Origin: Calliphora vicina | Taxonomy: Eukaryota > Arthropoda > Insecta > Diptera > Calliphoridae | NCBI RefSeq assembly: GCF_958450345.1 | Contig: NC_088784.1 | Coordinates: 81,245,747-81,309,746 of the forward strand | Direction: 5' to 3' | DNA length: 64,000 nt | In this document: piece after piece, positions 46,745-57,398 of the stretch | Numbering within the stretch: the first letter of the stretch is position 1 | Layout: every line of letters begins with the position of its first letter | Notes under the pieces: generated by a model | What the model was told of the DNA's origin: nothing | What the model saw: only the letters and a program-made list of their open reading frames with translations | Databases searched by the model: none | Translations under genes and position numbers: made by a program

Positions 46745-47730
46745 ATTGAGGGAAATCAATCTGTAACTTCTAGAAGCTTAGTGCGATGTCAATGAAATTT
46801 GACGAGCGCAGAAAAAAAATATTGTCGAGTTTAAGTCTTAAGCCTGAACCTCATAAGCCCACCATATGCGCGGCCAGGGTTCCCCAAATTGGGACACCTC
46901 GTATATGTTACATTTTCAAAACAATCCTATTTCTTCGTTTGGGTTACGATTTCCAAAAAAACTATCAATTATCTCTGATAGCTTAGGAGATATTCTCATT
47001 TTAAAATTAAATTTTCAACATGTTTACCCATCCTACTCCATTTTTTGATAATAGCGGGTACAAATATTTCTCTGCGAGTTGTTAAGTTTTCCCTTATTAA
47101 TTTGACACGTAAAAAACATAAGGTAGACATGTTATATATCAATGGATGTTGTCTATTTTTTAAAACTATATATAACTTTTAACAATTAGAAAATTAATGG
47201 AACACTTTTTTTAAAAATATGACAAAATATGTTTTTTATTGAGTTTTTGCAAAGCTACAAATTTTTCAAATTGAAATTAAACTTTTATTTAAGAATATTT
47301 TTCAATGAAATTTTACAGTTATATAGATTTCTCTATTGTAAATGACAAAATAAAACCAATTTTTAAATTTGTAGTCAGTAATCCTGCAATTCCCAAAAAA
47401 AGTGTTGAAAAATCCGATAAATGGGATTTTTTAGTTTTTTGGCTCTAATATCCATATCAGAGGCGGTGTTTTTGGAAGCCTTTACGAAATGATTAAGAAC
47501 TTATTTGGCCATCTAAAATGGGCCAATGATATCGACAATGCGATTTGAGAATTTTTGCCCTAAATTTGAATTTTACATAAAAAATAGGTGTTATATTAAT
47601 GAAGCTGGTATAAAGAATTTTAATTTTTTTTTTCCAACAAAAAGTAAAACATGGAGAAAATGGTGAAACATTACCAAAAACTGGAATAGGTTGGGTAAAA
47701 GTTTTGAAAATTTTATTTTAAAATTCGAAC
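46745..47730. repeat. CACAGTGG-family interior, end missing
   Basis: It matches 36250-36440 (AATCTGTAACTTCTA, GCGGCCAGGGTTCCCCAAA, GGGACACCTCG). From about 47080 it matches 63550-64000 (TTGACACGTAAAAAACATAA, GGTAGACATGTTA). Non-coding. It runs up to a Tc1 relic at about 47735. Confidence 0.6.
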
Positions 47731-47734
47731 TTTC

Positions 47735-48295
47735 TCTTCAATTTTCTTTTAAGAATAGCCCAACATCTCTCCACTAGCCTTAGCTCCAGGCACTTTGGAG
47801 GATTTGCCTCACACATTACTGTTCTTGTACCACTCAAAACCTTAGTGAAAGGATGCCAAATCAAGCCAAAAATAAGTGGATACATTAAGAAGTCTTATGA
47901 ATGGATGCATCATCTTTTATAAACATTCCTTGATGTAAATTTCGGTATTTATGGAGCCCTTTGTAACAAATGTTTGGCTTCTTTTGCCGCAACTGCATAT
48001 TGCTTGTCATACCAAGAACTTTTTGGGAAAATTTTCTGCTTTTGGGTCCTAAACTTTTCTACAACATTCTCTCGAGCATCAGCAATATAAAAATATTGAT
48101 AAGAAGGTGCGAAATTTTCCGGAACATACATTTCGTCATTCATTATGCAGCATGTATATTTTTTTTTACATAATTTTACTTAAATTTCCGTGCTCTGTCT
48201 TTGCCCTCTAATTTTTTGGCAGAGTTTCTGTCAGGAAGTTTTTGAGCCTTGTATGTTTTTGAACCTGCATTGGCTTTCACTTTTCGTACCAAATA
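47735..48295 (-). pseudogene. older DD37E Tc1 relic, C-terminal side
   Basis: This parallels the intact element next to it with many lesions: an open piece reads MNDEMYVPENFAPSYQYFYI, ADARENVVEKFRTQKQKIFP and WYDKQYAVAAKEAKHLL, matching MDDETYVLADF and ADARGNVEEKFRTQKQTKFP. Its far C-terminal end is lost near 47735. It ends at ACCAAATA, where the intact copy is inserted; the matching GTCCGAG resumes at 49596. Confidence 0.85.
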
Positions 48296-49593
48296 AGGAG
48301 TGAGATCGAAAAATTCTTAACATACATATATGTTTATAAAAAAGAAACCACTAAACTTACAGCTTTAATTTTTTTTTTATTTGATTGAAATTATTATTAC
48401 AATTTACAAAAAAAATTATTTTTATAGTTTTAATCACTAGTGATGAAATTTTGAACCTTTTTCGGAAACCCTTCCATTAACGTTTTTATAGTGCTTTCTG
48501 TCACTTTGCTCGAACATGTAGTCCATCTCCGTTTAAAATCTACCACACTTTTGGACACCTTTTTTGTACTCTTCAATTCTCTTTTAACAAGAGCCCAATA
48601 TCTCTCCACTGGCCTTAGCTCCGGGCAGTTTGGAGGATTTGCCTCTCTTGGTACAAATACCACATTATTGTTCTTGTACCACTCAAGGGCTTGTTTGCCA
48701 TAGTGACAGGATGCCAAGTCAGGCCAAAAATAAGTGGACACATTATGAAGTCTTATGAATGGAAGCAGCCTTTTTTGTAAACATTCCTTGATGTAAATTT
48801 CGGTATTTATAGAGCCCGTTGTAACAAATGAGTGGCTTCTTTTGCCGCAACTGCATATTGCTTGCCATACCAAGAACTTTCTGGGAAATTTTGTCTGCTT
48901 TTGGGTCCTAAACTTTTCTTCAACATTCCCTCGAGCATCAGCAACATAAAATTTTTGACCTGGAAGTTGCGAAAAATCTGCCAGAACATACGTTTCGTCA
49001 TCCATTATGCAGCAAGAATATTTTTTTATAAAACTTGACTTCAATTTCCGTGCTCTGTTTTTGGCCTCTAAATTTTTAGTAGCGTTCCTGTCAGGAACTT
49101 TTTGAGCCTTGTATGTTTTTAAACCTGCATTAGCTTTAACTTTTCGTACCAAATAGTCCGAGCACTGAGCTAACCGGGCTGCTTTCCTACCGGATGTGTT
49201 GGGAGCTCTTTTGAAAATGCGTTCTATTTTTTTGGCTTTAGAAACATCATGTGGACCATTCCTTCTACCTGAACCAGGTTTTCTATCAACTGACAAGTTC
49301 TCCCGGTACTGTTTAATAACATTGGAAACAGTTTGACGGCAGACCTTTGTATGCTTGGCCAACTTTTTGTAAGACCAAGTTGGGTTTTGTTGAAAATATT
49401 TAATAATTTCAGTACGCACTTTTTTCTGGTCACTCATTTTAATCAGATTAACAAAAAAATTAATATAATTGACATTACACATAATAACTGACATGTTTTT
49501 CAAAGGTAACTTGATCAAAAAAAAATTCAAATAATACTTGGGTTAAAAAATGTAATGAAAAACGTGTGTTAAGAATTTTTCGATCTCACTCCT
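48296..49593 (-). mobile_element. complete 1298-bp Tc1-type element (DD37E)
   Basis: Both ends carry a perfect 27-bp inverted repeat starting AGGAGTGAGATCGAAAAATT. TA flanks it at 48294-48295 and 49594-49595. One uninterrupted transposase gene lies between. The site is inside an older copy of the same family, at the TA within its ACCAAATAGTCCGAG motif. With perfect ends, an open gene and a clean TA duplication, this is the only element in the window that looks potentially autonomous. Confidence 0.95.
48430..49437 (-). CDS. Tc1/mariner-superfamily transposase, DD37E, intact
   Basis: A 335-aa cut-and-paste transposase. Residues 1-48 form a helix-turn-helix (YKKLAKHTKVCRQTVSNVIK), followed by a GSGRR motif like the Tc1 GRPR hook and a second HTH at about 65-105. 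The catalytic triad is D147 (IMDDETY), D240 (YFWPDLASCHY) and E278 (RPVERYW). Exactly 37 residues lie between D240 and E278, the DD37E spacing known from the mosquito ITmD37E group. VWQAICSCG (190-198) is the usual block between the first two acidic residues. The start at MSDQKK is chosen because the 31 upstream in-frame codons are hydrophobic and unlike the family, and because a relic copy at 49.85 kb begins MSDEKK. There are no stops or shifts. Regulation is not visible. Confidence 0.93.
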   Translation of the reverse strand: MSDQKKVRTEIIKYFQQNPTWSYKKLAKHTKVCRQTVSNVIKQYRENLSVDRKPGSGRRNGPHDVSKAKKIERIFKRAPNTSGRKAARLAQCSDYLVRKVKANAGLKTYKAQKVPDRNATKNLEAKNRARKLKSSFIKKYSCCIMDDETYVLADFSQLPGQKFYVADARGNVEEKFRTQKQTKFPRKFLVWQAICSCGKRSHSFVTTGSINTEIYIKECLQKRLLPFIRLHNVSTYFWPDLASCHYGKQALEWYKNNNVVFVPREANPPNCPELRPVERYWALVKRELKSTKKVSKSVVDFKRRWTTCSSKVTESTIKTLMEGFPKKVQNFITSD

Positions 49594-49595
49594 TA

Positions 49596-50004
49596 GTCCG
49601 AGTACAGAGCTAACCAGACTGCTTTCCTACCGGATGATTTCTTTTTATTGGCTTTAGATACATCATGGACCATTCCTTCTACATGAACCAGGTTTTTTAT
49701 TAACGAACAAATTTTTCCGATATTGTTTAATAACATTAGAATCAGTGTGACGGCAGACTGATTGTTTGGCCAACTTTTTATAGGACCAAGTTGGGTCTTG
49801 TTGAAAATATTTAATAATTATTGCACGCACTTTTTTCTCGTCACTCATTTTAATCAGATTAACAGCAAATGAACATAATTGACATTAAACGTAATAACTG
49901 ATATGATTTATAAAGGTGACTTGATAAAAACAAGAATCAACTAATACTTTGGTTAAAAGTTTTAAGGAAAAATATGTGTTAAGGTTTTTTTCGATCTCAG
50001 TCCT
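49596..50004 (-). pseudogene. older DD37E Tc1 relic, N-terminal side and terminus
   Basis: This resumes at GTCCGAGTACAGAGCTAACC and carries MSDEKKVRAIIIKYFQQDPT, then WSYKKLAKQSVCRHTDSNVI and VNKKPGSCRRNGP, matching residues 1-62 of the intact transposase. A deletion removes part of the second HTH. The outer terminus TCGATCTCAGTCCT ends at 50004 with TA following, a mutated version of the intact copy's inverted repeat. Confidence 0.85.
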
Positions 50005-50088
50005 TATATGTTATTTTGAAGGGTATGTATATCATCTATTCTCACTTAGTTATTGAACATTATATTGTAAACAACAATTTGTTTACAT

Positions 50089-50905
50089 TTACTTTAATGT
50101 CGAGTTTTGTGCCAACAAAGCGTCATATGCGGGAAGTTTTGCTTTACTTCTTTAATTTGAAGAAAGTGCCGCTGAAGCATACTGATTACTCACCGATGCT
50201 TATGGTTAATGTGTTTCATCGGTTTCAATGTGCGAGAGATGGTTTATGCGGTTCAGAAGGTTTCGACATGGAAGACAAGGCAAACCAAAAATGTTTGAAT
50301 ACAAGATTGTTGTAAAAATCGAGCTACTCAAGCAGAAATTTCAAAAGGTTTTCATGCAGCATGATTCATCCAAAAACAGGGAAATTGGGTATCATATCAA
50401 TTGAAGCTGAGACCCCTTATAAAGTATTTCTGTGGAAAAAAATAATTTGTTCACCGAATCATTACTTGCGATGAAAAATGGATCCATTACGATAACCCGA
50501 GGTGTAAGATATCGTATTTGAGGCCCGGCAAACCAGTCATATAGAAAGCAAGGCAATATATTCATGGAGATAAGATAATGCTAAGATAAAACCAAAAGGT
50601 TTCTATCTATTATGAACTACTGATTCGTTAAAAGCGAGCATTTGCCGAGAATGGACCGTATATAAGACCAGACATAAAACCGTAATATCCCATCATGTCA
50701 ACGATAGGCTACATGTTTGCAATACCTGTTAAAAAGTATTTAGCAAGAAGTGATTGGGAAGTTTTTCCTCACTCGCCTTATAGTCCAGTTCTTGCTATTT
50801 GTTTCAATCGATGCAGAACGCTTCCTTTGGGATACGCTTTACTTTAGAACAGAGTATCCGAAATTGGCTTGATTCATTGGCAAATTGTAAGAATAATGAA
50901 AGTTT
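50089..50905 (+). pseudogene. mariner transposase relic, nearly full length
   Basis: It starts MSSFVPTKRHMREVLLYFFN (mariner N-terminal helix-turn-helix) and continues GFDMEDKANQ, KQKFQKVFMQH-like sequence in a shifted frame, TCDEKWIHYDNPRC (first catalytic D intact in DEKW) and YYELLIR. Later come RHKTVISHHVN, WEVFPHSPYSP, then FQSMQNASFGIRFTLEQSI and WLDSLANCKNNESF. Stops and shifts occur in every section. It ends at a junction with another transposase fragment at about 50905. Confidence 0.82.
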
Positions 50906-51165
50906 CGAGCATATCCTTATTAATGATGCAGTGACTTTTTCTGCTACTGGATATTGCGAGCTGATTACAGTGGATGACATGTGATTTCAACAAGACGGTG
51001 CAAGATTAGTGAACGATACATTACCTTTTCATATAATTCCTCGTTTTGGTGATAAGAATTGGCTCTCAATAGCATATGATTTGACACCATTAGACTTATT
51101 TTTATGGGGTTATTGATACAGGTAATTAAATGCTACACCAATTAAAATCAGAAACGAAACTAGAA
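50906..51165 (+). pseudogene. mariner/Tc1-superfamily transposase fragment, different family
   Basis: One frame reads VTFSATGYCELITVDDM, stop, FQQDGARLVNDTLPFHIIPR, then FGDKNWLSIAYDLTPLDLFL and WGY. This matches the FQQDGAxAHTAR and ISRFGDxNWPPRSPDLTPLDFFLWGYLK blocks of an insect DD34D family distinct from the mariner next to it. Only the second and third catalytic regions are present. Confidence 0.75.
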
Positions 51166-51884
51166 CAATATTGAAATTCATTTTAAAGTACCTGTGGTAC
51201 GACTTAATACCTTTAAAGTTGTTTTAACTATTTATTTCACATACATATTCTCATAACCAAATTGCAAATTTTATATTCATATTAATTGGCTTCATTTCAA
51301 ATGCATACAAAATATTACATTTTGTGTTTTTCTCCTGCCATTTTATTTTATTGCTGTCACAAACACCCTCAAATACACACACATACATGCATACAACATT
51401 TAAAAATTAAAATTTATTTTAAATTAAAGCAATTATACTCTTTGAATATCCTTCCTTTAAATAATAAATTAAGTAAACAATTTGAATTTAAAGGATACAC
51501 TTAAATTAAATTAGTTTTTGTAGATTTGCGCAACAAAACTAATTTAATCACAAAATATTTGTTCAAGGAAAATAATTTAATTTCAATAAGAACAGCAAAG
51601 TACTAATATAAACGATTAATATATTGAAACTAATATATTATGAAATTTGTTTGTTTGATTTTAAAACAGATAACATTTCAATGATTAATGTCCTATAATT
51701 AGTTTAAATAAAGACAACTTTAAGCAATAGATTAATTAGGGAATGTATATTAAATAGTATTAATAACAAATAAAACTTTAATATTAGTTTGAAGTTAGTA
51801 TTATAAGTAGGTTTTTTTAAATTAACACAAACTGCAAATTGTCCACAGATACACCCGGAGTTTTTGAAAGTGAAAAAAGTTGTT
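51166..51884. other. AT-rich stretch without recognised features
   Basis: Short frames lack domain character. No repeat terminus was recognised. Confidence 0.4.
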
Positions 51885-52295
51885 GTAAAGGTATGACAAA
51901 AAATGAGTTTTATTGAGTTTTTGCAAAGATACAAATTTTTCAAATTAAAATTAATTATTTATTTATGAATATTTTACAGTTATATAGATTTTTCTATTAG
52001 AAATAGAAAAATAAAAACAAATTTTGAAATTTATATTGAAGAATCCCGCAATTCCCAAAAAAGTTTTGAAAAAATCCCAAAAGTTACTATAATATTCATA
52101 CCAAGAGCGGGGTTACTGAAACCCTTTAAAATATAATTAAGAACATATTTGGCCATATAAAATGGGATACTTTATTTTGATATCGACTATGCGGCTTGAG
52201 AATTTTTGCTCTTAATTTGAATTTTACATAAGAAATAGGCGTTATTTGGATGGACCTGGTCCCCTCCGTATGAACAATTTTTAGATTTGTTTTAC
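51885..52295. repeat. CACAGTGG-family interior fragment
   Basis: TTTATTGAGTTTTTGCAAAG, ACAGTTATATAGATTTTTCT and TTAAGAACATATTTGGCCAT match 47230-47515 and 63715-64000. Both ends are missing. Confidence 0.55.
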
Positions 52296-52309
52296 TATAC
52301 AATATTTCC

Positions 52310-53095
52310 TTCGAAGAAATATCAAAAAAACATTTATTTTAATAGATATCCCACACGCATGCCACTCAGCGACACAAAAGCTCCTAAAGGAAAAGATCTA
52401 AGCTTTCTTTACCAAATTATACATTAAAATAAAAATTTTAAATATTTTTAGGTAAACAAAATTTTTCATCATCCCAGTAGGAGACCAAAAAGTTCTTTAA
52501 GGTTAAGATCTAATTTTTCTTTTCAGAAAAAGAGAGCCCGGTTTGAAAAAAAGTGAAAAAAGTTTTTGATTTTGGGAAAAAAAAATTCAAAATTTCTATA
52601 ATTTTTAATTTTTTTTTCGAAATTTTGAAGAAATAGCTATCTTAACTATTTGGGACATTGCTAAGAACAATAATTAATAAGTTACATGGATGAGACAAAA
52701 AACACCAGTTTGTCTAAAATGCCAAATTTTTACCTCTAACTTAGTGAGTTTGTTGAGTGTGTCTGAATTACTATCTAACTGGTCTAACCTTGGTGCAAAT
52801 TTAATCCCAATCGGAAGATCGATTTCTAAAGTTGCTTCACTTGATATGAAATCGCCCATATATGAACAGATTTTCGGTGGCTAGCTGAAATTGAACCTTA
52901 AACATATTGTTTCCCTGAACTAGAATGAATGAAAAAAAAGTCAACAAAGTTTTTTATTTTGCAAAAAAAGTCAAAAATTTTATATTTTGAGTTAAAAAAA
53001 CATTTATTTTGATAGATATCAAACTCGCATCCCACTTAGCGACCTGAAAGGTCTTCAAAGTTAAAATCTATGATTTCTTTTCAGAAAAAAATAAC
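52310..53095 (+). repeat. tandem pieces of a Tc1 3' non-coding region
   Basis: ACATTTATTTTAATAGATAT (52331) and ACATTTATTTTGATAGATAT (about 53000) both resemble the 3' non-coding end of the Tc1 relic at 8.83-8.88 kb (reversed). 52661-52865 (CTAAGAACAATAATTAATAA, TTACATGGATGAGAC, GTGTCTGAATTACTATC) matches the reverse of 8540-8740. The 61- and 64-codon frames here have no other support. Confidence 0.6.
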
Positions 53096-53156
53096 CCATT
53101 TTGAAAAAAACAAGTAAGAGAGCTATATTAGAGTAAGTTCGGGTAATGTGGTATAC

Positions 53157-53914
53157 CTATTTATACCCTACACCAGCATAGTGGGGAGGGTATAATGCGT
53201 TTGTGCAGATGTTTGTAAAGCCCAAAAATATTAGTCTAACACCCACCTTAAAGTATACCGATCGACTTAGAATCACTTTCTGAGTCGATTAAACGATGTC
53301 CGTCCGTTCGTCTGGTCGGCTGACTGGCTGTCCATGTAAACCTTGTGCGCAGAGTACAGGTCGCAATTTTGAAGATATTTCGATGAAATTTGGTACATAT
53401 TATTATATTTTTCGGTTCAAGGACCAAGCCTATTGAAACTGGCTGAAATCGGTCCATTATTTCACCTAGCCCCCATACAAATGTCCTCCCGAAATTGGAC
53501 TTTATCGGTCATAAATATTTAATTTATATATGTATCTCCACAAATTCCGCTCCAAACAAGTTTTATATACACAAAATTCATGTCACCAAATTTTGTTACG
53601 ATCGGTCCATAATTAGTCATAGCTCCCATATAGACCCGCTTCCGAAAATCACTTTAACGTGCATAAATCACTTAAAAATATTGGTATACATAGAAAATTC
53701 AACACAGTTAACTTTAATTTAGACATAAATCACACGACCTAATTTCATGGTGATCGGTCCATAATTGGTCATAGCCCCCATACAAGGCCCACTTCCAAAA
53801 ATCACTCAAAAATATAAATTATTGAAATTTTAAAAGAAAAATGTTTTTGCTCTTTTACTTAGTGTATGGTATTATATGGTCGGGCTTGACCGACCATACT
53901 TTCTTACTTGTTTT
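53157..53914 (-). repeat. INE-like repeat, subfamily II (near full length)
   Basis: Starts TATTTATACCCTACACCAGC on the plus strand and ends GACCATACTTTCTTACTTG. It matches the copy at 31.45 kb along its length, with one extra CTTAGAATCACTTTCTGAG segment in the core. It is nested in the pogo-like element; its 3' 436 bp are repeated at 54721-55157. Confidence 0.85.
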
Positions 53915-55962
53915 TATTTGACTATAATTTTTAGAATCTTAATTCGATTGGAACAGTTTTCAGCTGGAGTTTTACTACAAGTGTTAGGTTTACATCCATG
54001 AAAATAAAAAAGTCTTTTAAGTTCAAGTTTCAGAGAAATTTGGGAAGAAAAGAAAACACCCATAAACAAGCCATTGAAAAAATTGGCGGGTAATGTGGTA
54101 CACCATGTTCTTTTAATATTGTATACCAAACCGCATAACCGATACATATTATTTTAATTTGTAAATGATTTGCGTTTTATTTAAATCATCTTTAATGGAT
54201 GCGGTTAAAGTTGGCGGCTGACCAAGCTTACCAGAAGCTCATCAATACATTCTTCGCTTCGTAGCAGACATTGAATGACTGATGCGAAAAAAATTTCCAT
54301 TTGTTGTTTGTAATAGCTCAGATAGCGTTCTTCAAATCTTCCGCTGCCCATTTTCATACTTCACATTTCTTTGGCATATTATTTGCTTGAAATTCTTTAG
54401 CTATACCACATTAGCCGACCACGTGGTTTATTGAAATTATTATAAAATTAATATTGTTATATATGTTCTTCAATAGCAAAATATTCCCATTTGACTTTAA
54501 AATTAAATTAATAAAGTTTAAAACACGTGATTGTAGGAAAATATTAATTTTTAACAGATCACAAAAAAAAGTCTACCATAAGATAATGCTGATGTTTTAC
54601 AACTGTCTATTTCCATGACCTGCAAAAATGAAGTACACTCACCCAATGTGAATTTTCTGATATCATAAAACTCTTAAGCTTGGTACCGCTACTCCTATGC
54701 TCTTAGTTTTAGAGAAAAACAAATGTCCTCCCGAAATTGGACTTTATCGGTCATAAATATTTAATTTATATATGTATCTCCACAAATTCCGCTCCAAACA
54801 AGTTTTATATACACAAAATTCATGTCACCAAATTTTGTTACGATCGGTCCATAATTAGTCATAGCTCCCATATAGACCCGCTTCCGAAAATCACTTTAAC
54901 GTGCATAAATCACTTAAAAATATTGGTATACATAGAAAATTCAACACAGTTAACTTTAATTTAGACATAAATCACACGACCTAATTTCATGGTGATCGGT
55001 CCATAATTGGTCATAGCCCCCATACAAGGCCCACTTCCAAAAATCACTCAAAAATATAAATTATTGAAATTTTAAAAGAAAAATGTTTTTGCTCTTTTAC
55101 TTAGTGTATGGTATTATATGGTCGGGCTTGACCGACCATACTTTCTTACTTGTTTTTATTTGACTATAATTTTTAGAATCTTAATTCGATTGGAACAGTT
55201 TTCAGCTGGAGTTTTACTACAAGTGTTAGGTTTACATCCATGAAAATAAAAAAGTCTTTTAAGTTCAAGTTTCAGAGAAATTTGGGAAGAAAAGAAAACA
55301 CCCATAAACAAGCCATTGAAAAAATTGGCGGGTAATGTGGTACACCATGTTCTTTTAATATTGTATACCAAACCGCATAACCGATACATATTATTTTAAT
55401 TTGTAAATGATTTGCGTTTTATTTAAATCATCTTTAATGGATGCGGTTAAAGTTGGCGGCTGACCAAGCTTACCAGAAGCTCATCAATACATTCTTCGCT
55501 TCGTAGCAGACATTGAATGACTGATGCGAAAAAAATTTCCATTTGTTGTTTGTAATAGCTCAGATAGCGTTCTTCAAATCTTCCGCTGCCCATTTTCATA
55601 CTTCACATTTCTTTGGCATATTATTTGCTTGAAATTCTTTAGCTATACCACATTAGCCGACCACGTGGTTTATTGAAATTATTATAAAATTAATATTGTT
55701 ATATATGTTCTTCAATAGCAAAATATTCCCATTTGACTTTAAAATTAAATTAATAAAGTTTAAAACACGTGATTGTAGGAAAATATTAATTTTTAACAGA
55801 TCACAAAAAAAAGTCTACCATAAGATAATGCTGATGTTTTACAACTGTCTATTTCCATGACCTGCAAAAATGAAGTACACTCACCCAATGTGAATTTTCT
55901 GATATCATAAAACTCTTAAGCTTGGTACCGCTACTCCTATGCTCTTAGTTTTAGAGAAAAAC
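53479..55962. repeat. 1242-bp tandem duplication, no differences seen
   Basis: Unit 1 is 53479-54720 and unit 2 is 54721-55962, at a constant offset of 1242. I saw no mismatch in the lines compared, and the open frames in the two units translate identically. Each unit holds the last 436 bp of the INE-like repeat and about 800 bp of the pogo-like element. It is either a very recent tandem duplication or an assembly artefact. Confidence 0.93.
53925..54400 (-). pseudogene. pogo-like transposase N-terminal relic (unit 1)
   Basis: The minus strand from 54360 reads MPKKCEV, stop, KWAAEDLKNAI, stop, AITNNKWKFFSHQSFNV, close to Psq/CENP-B-type HTH sequences of pogo transposases (EDLxxAIxAI..GK). Further on, GCKPNTCSKTPAENCSNRIK resembles the second HTH region (LSxRTPExxS). 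Stops and shifts break it. An identical relic lies in unit 2 at about 55167-55642. No DDE domain is present. Confidence 0.6.
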
Positions 55963-55990
55963 AGCTATACCACATTACCCGAACTTACTC

Positions 55991-57125
55991 TATACTTTAA
56001 ACTAAAAATTTTAAATTTGTAGGTAAACATAATTTTTTTTTCAGTTCTTTTTTTCGAAATTGTTTTTTAATTTTTTTTTTAATTTTAAATTTAAAAAAAA
56101 ATTTTTTTAGTTTTTAAAAATTTTTTGGTGAAAAAAAATTCGGATTAAAAAATATTTTTTTCCGATTTTGACCCATTGTAGGTCCAACTTACTATGGTCT
56201 TTATACGTCGTTGCAAAGGTTGTGCCGAATCTTATATGTATACCCTTCAGCAAATTATACTTTAAACAAAAAATTTTAAATATTTTTAGGTAAACAAAAA
56301 TTTTTTTTTCAGTTGTTTTTTTTCGAAATTGTTTTTTAATTATTTTTTTTTTTTAAATTTAAAAAAAAAAATATTTTTTAGTTTTTAAAAATTTTTTGGT
56401 GAAAAAAAAATTCGGATTAAAAAATATTTTTTTCCGATTTTGACCCATTGTAGGTCCAACTTACTATGGTCTTATATACGTCGTTGCAAAGGTTGTGCCG
56501 AATCTGTGCCGAATCTTATATACCCTTATTTATATACTTTAAACTAAAAATTATACTTTAAATTAAAAATTTTAAATATTTTTAGGTAAACAAAATTTTT
56601 TTTCAGTTGTTTTTTTTCGAAATTGTTTTTTAATTTTTAAAAAAAATTTTTTTAGTTTTTTAAAATTTTTGGTGAAAAAAAAATTCGGGTTAAAAAATAT
56701 TTTTTTACGATTTTTACCCATTTTAGGTTCAACTTTCAAAGGTCTTTGAAATATCTATCATAAATTATCCATATTGTCTATATTAATGACTCAGTAATCC
56801 AGATATAGGTCAAAAATAGGTCAAAAATGGAGGTTATCCTGGTTTTTTCCTTATATCTCAGCCATTTGTGTAACGATTTTCTCGATTTTAAATAGCAGCC
56901 GAACCGGAAGAATTTCGGAGATATTGATGTATGAATCGTTTTTGTAAGTTATTTGGGGGCTTCGGAAAGTTGATTTCAACACACAGACGGACGGACGGAT
57001 ATGGCTATATCGACTCCGCTATCTATAACGATCCAGAGTTAATATAAATTTTTGGGTCGCAAATGAAAAATGTCGAAATTACAAAGGGAATGAAAAACTT
57101 GCCACTCATGGTGAAGGGTATAAAA
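55991..57125 (+). repeat. INE-like repeat, subfamily I, with triplicated head
   Basis: The head module (ACTTTAAACTAAAAATTTTA, TAGGTAAACA, T runs, TTCGGATTAAAAAATATTTT, GACCCATTGTAGGTCCAAC, CGTCGTTGCAAAGG) occurs three times, at about 55991-56217, 56218-56494 and 56495-56750. A single tail follows with the CAGACGGACGGACGGATATGG core and end TGGTGAAGGGTATAA. The AACAAGTAAGAG start lies before the pogo-like element at 53108-53130. Confidence 0.78.
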
Positions 57126-57183
57126 ACCAAAAAAGTTTTTGATTTTGGGAAAAAATTTCAATTTTTTTTTATTTATTTTTTTT

Positions 57184-57398
57184 CAGATTCGTATAGCAAC
57201 TTAATTTGTTGTCAATCGAATGATTCTACCTTAGTGACCATACAAATTTGGAAGGGGTAACAAAAGTTTGGTTGCTTCAACCGAAACTCTTCTTTATCAA
57301 TTGACTTTCTGTTGATAGAACCGAAAACTTCTATGTGTGCAACCGAATAATTCTATTGGAAACAAATTCGGTTGCTATCACGAATCTGTTTTCTCTGT
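57184..57398. mobile_element. CACAGAGAAAA-type MITE, left end truncated
   Basis: It matches the 247-bp MITEs from CAGATTCGTATAGCAACTTA to the right end ACGAATCTGTTTTCTCTGT. The first 11 or so bases of the left end are lost in a T-rich stretch. Confidence 0.8.

Larger units (their letters stand above)
53131..55990 (-). mobile_element. pogo-like element with 25-bp perfect TIR, enlarged by duplication
   Basis: GAGTAAGTTCGGGTAATGTG plus GTATA at 53131-53155 is repeated exactly, inverted, at 55966-55990. TA follows the right end (55991-55992) and precedes the left (53129-53130). The minus strand encodes a decayed N-terminus with pogo/Psq-type helix-turn-helix, EDLKNAI then AITNNKWKFF (about 54230-54360), followed by a Tc5-type region with SKTPAENCS. 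An INE-like repeat lies inside, and 1242 bp are duplicated in tandem, so the unduplicated element would be 1618 bp. TA duplication, TIR and HTH together support pogo, although the catalytic domain is absent. Confidence 0.75.
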
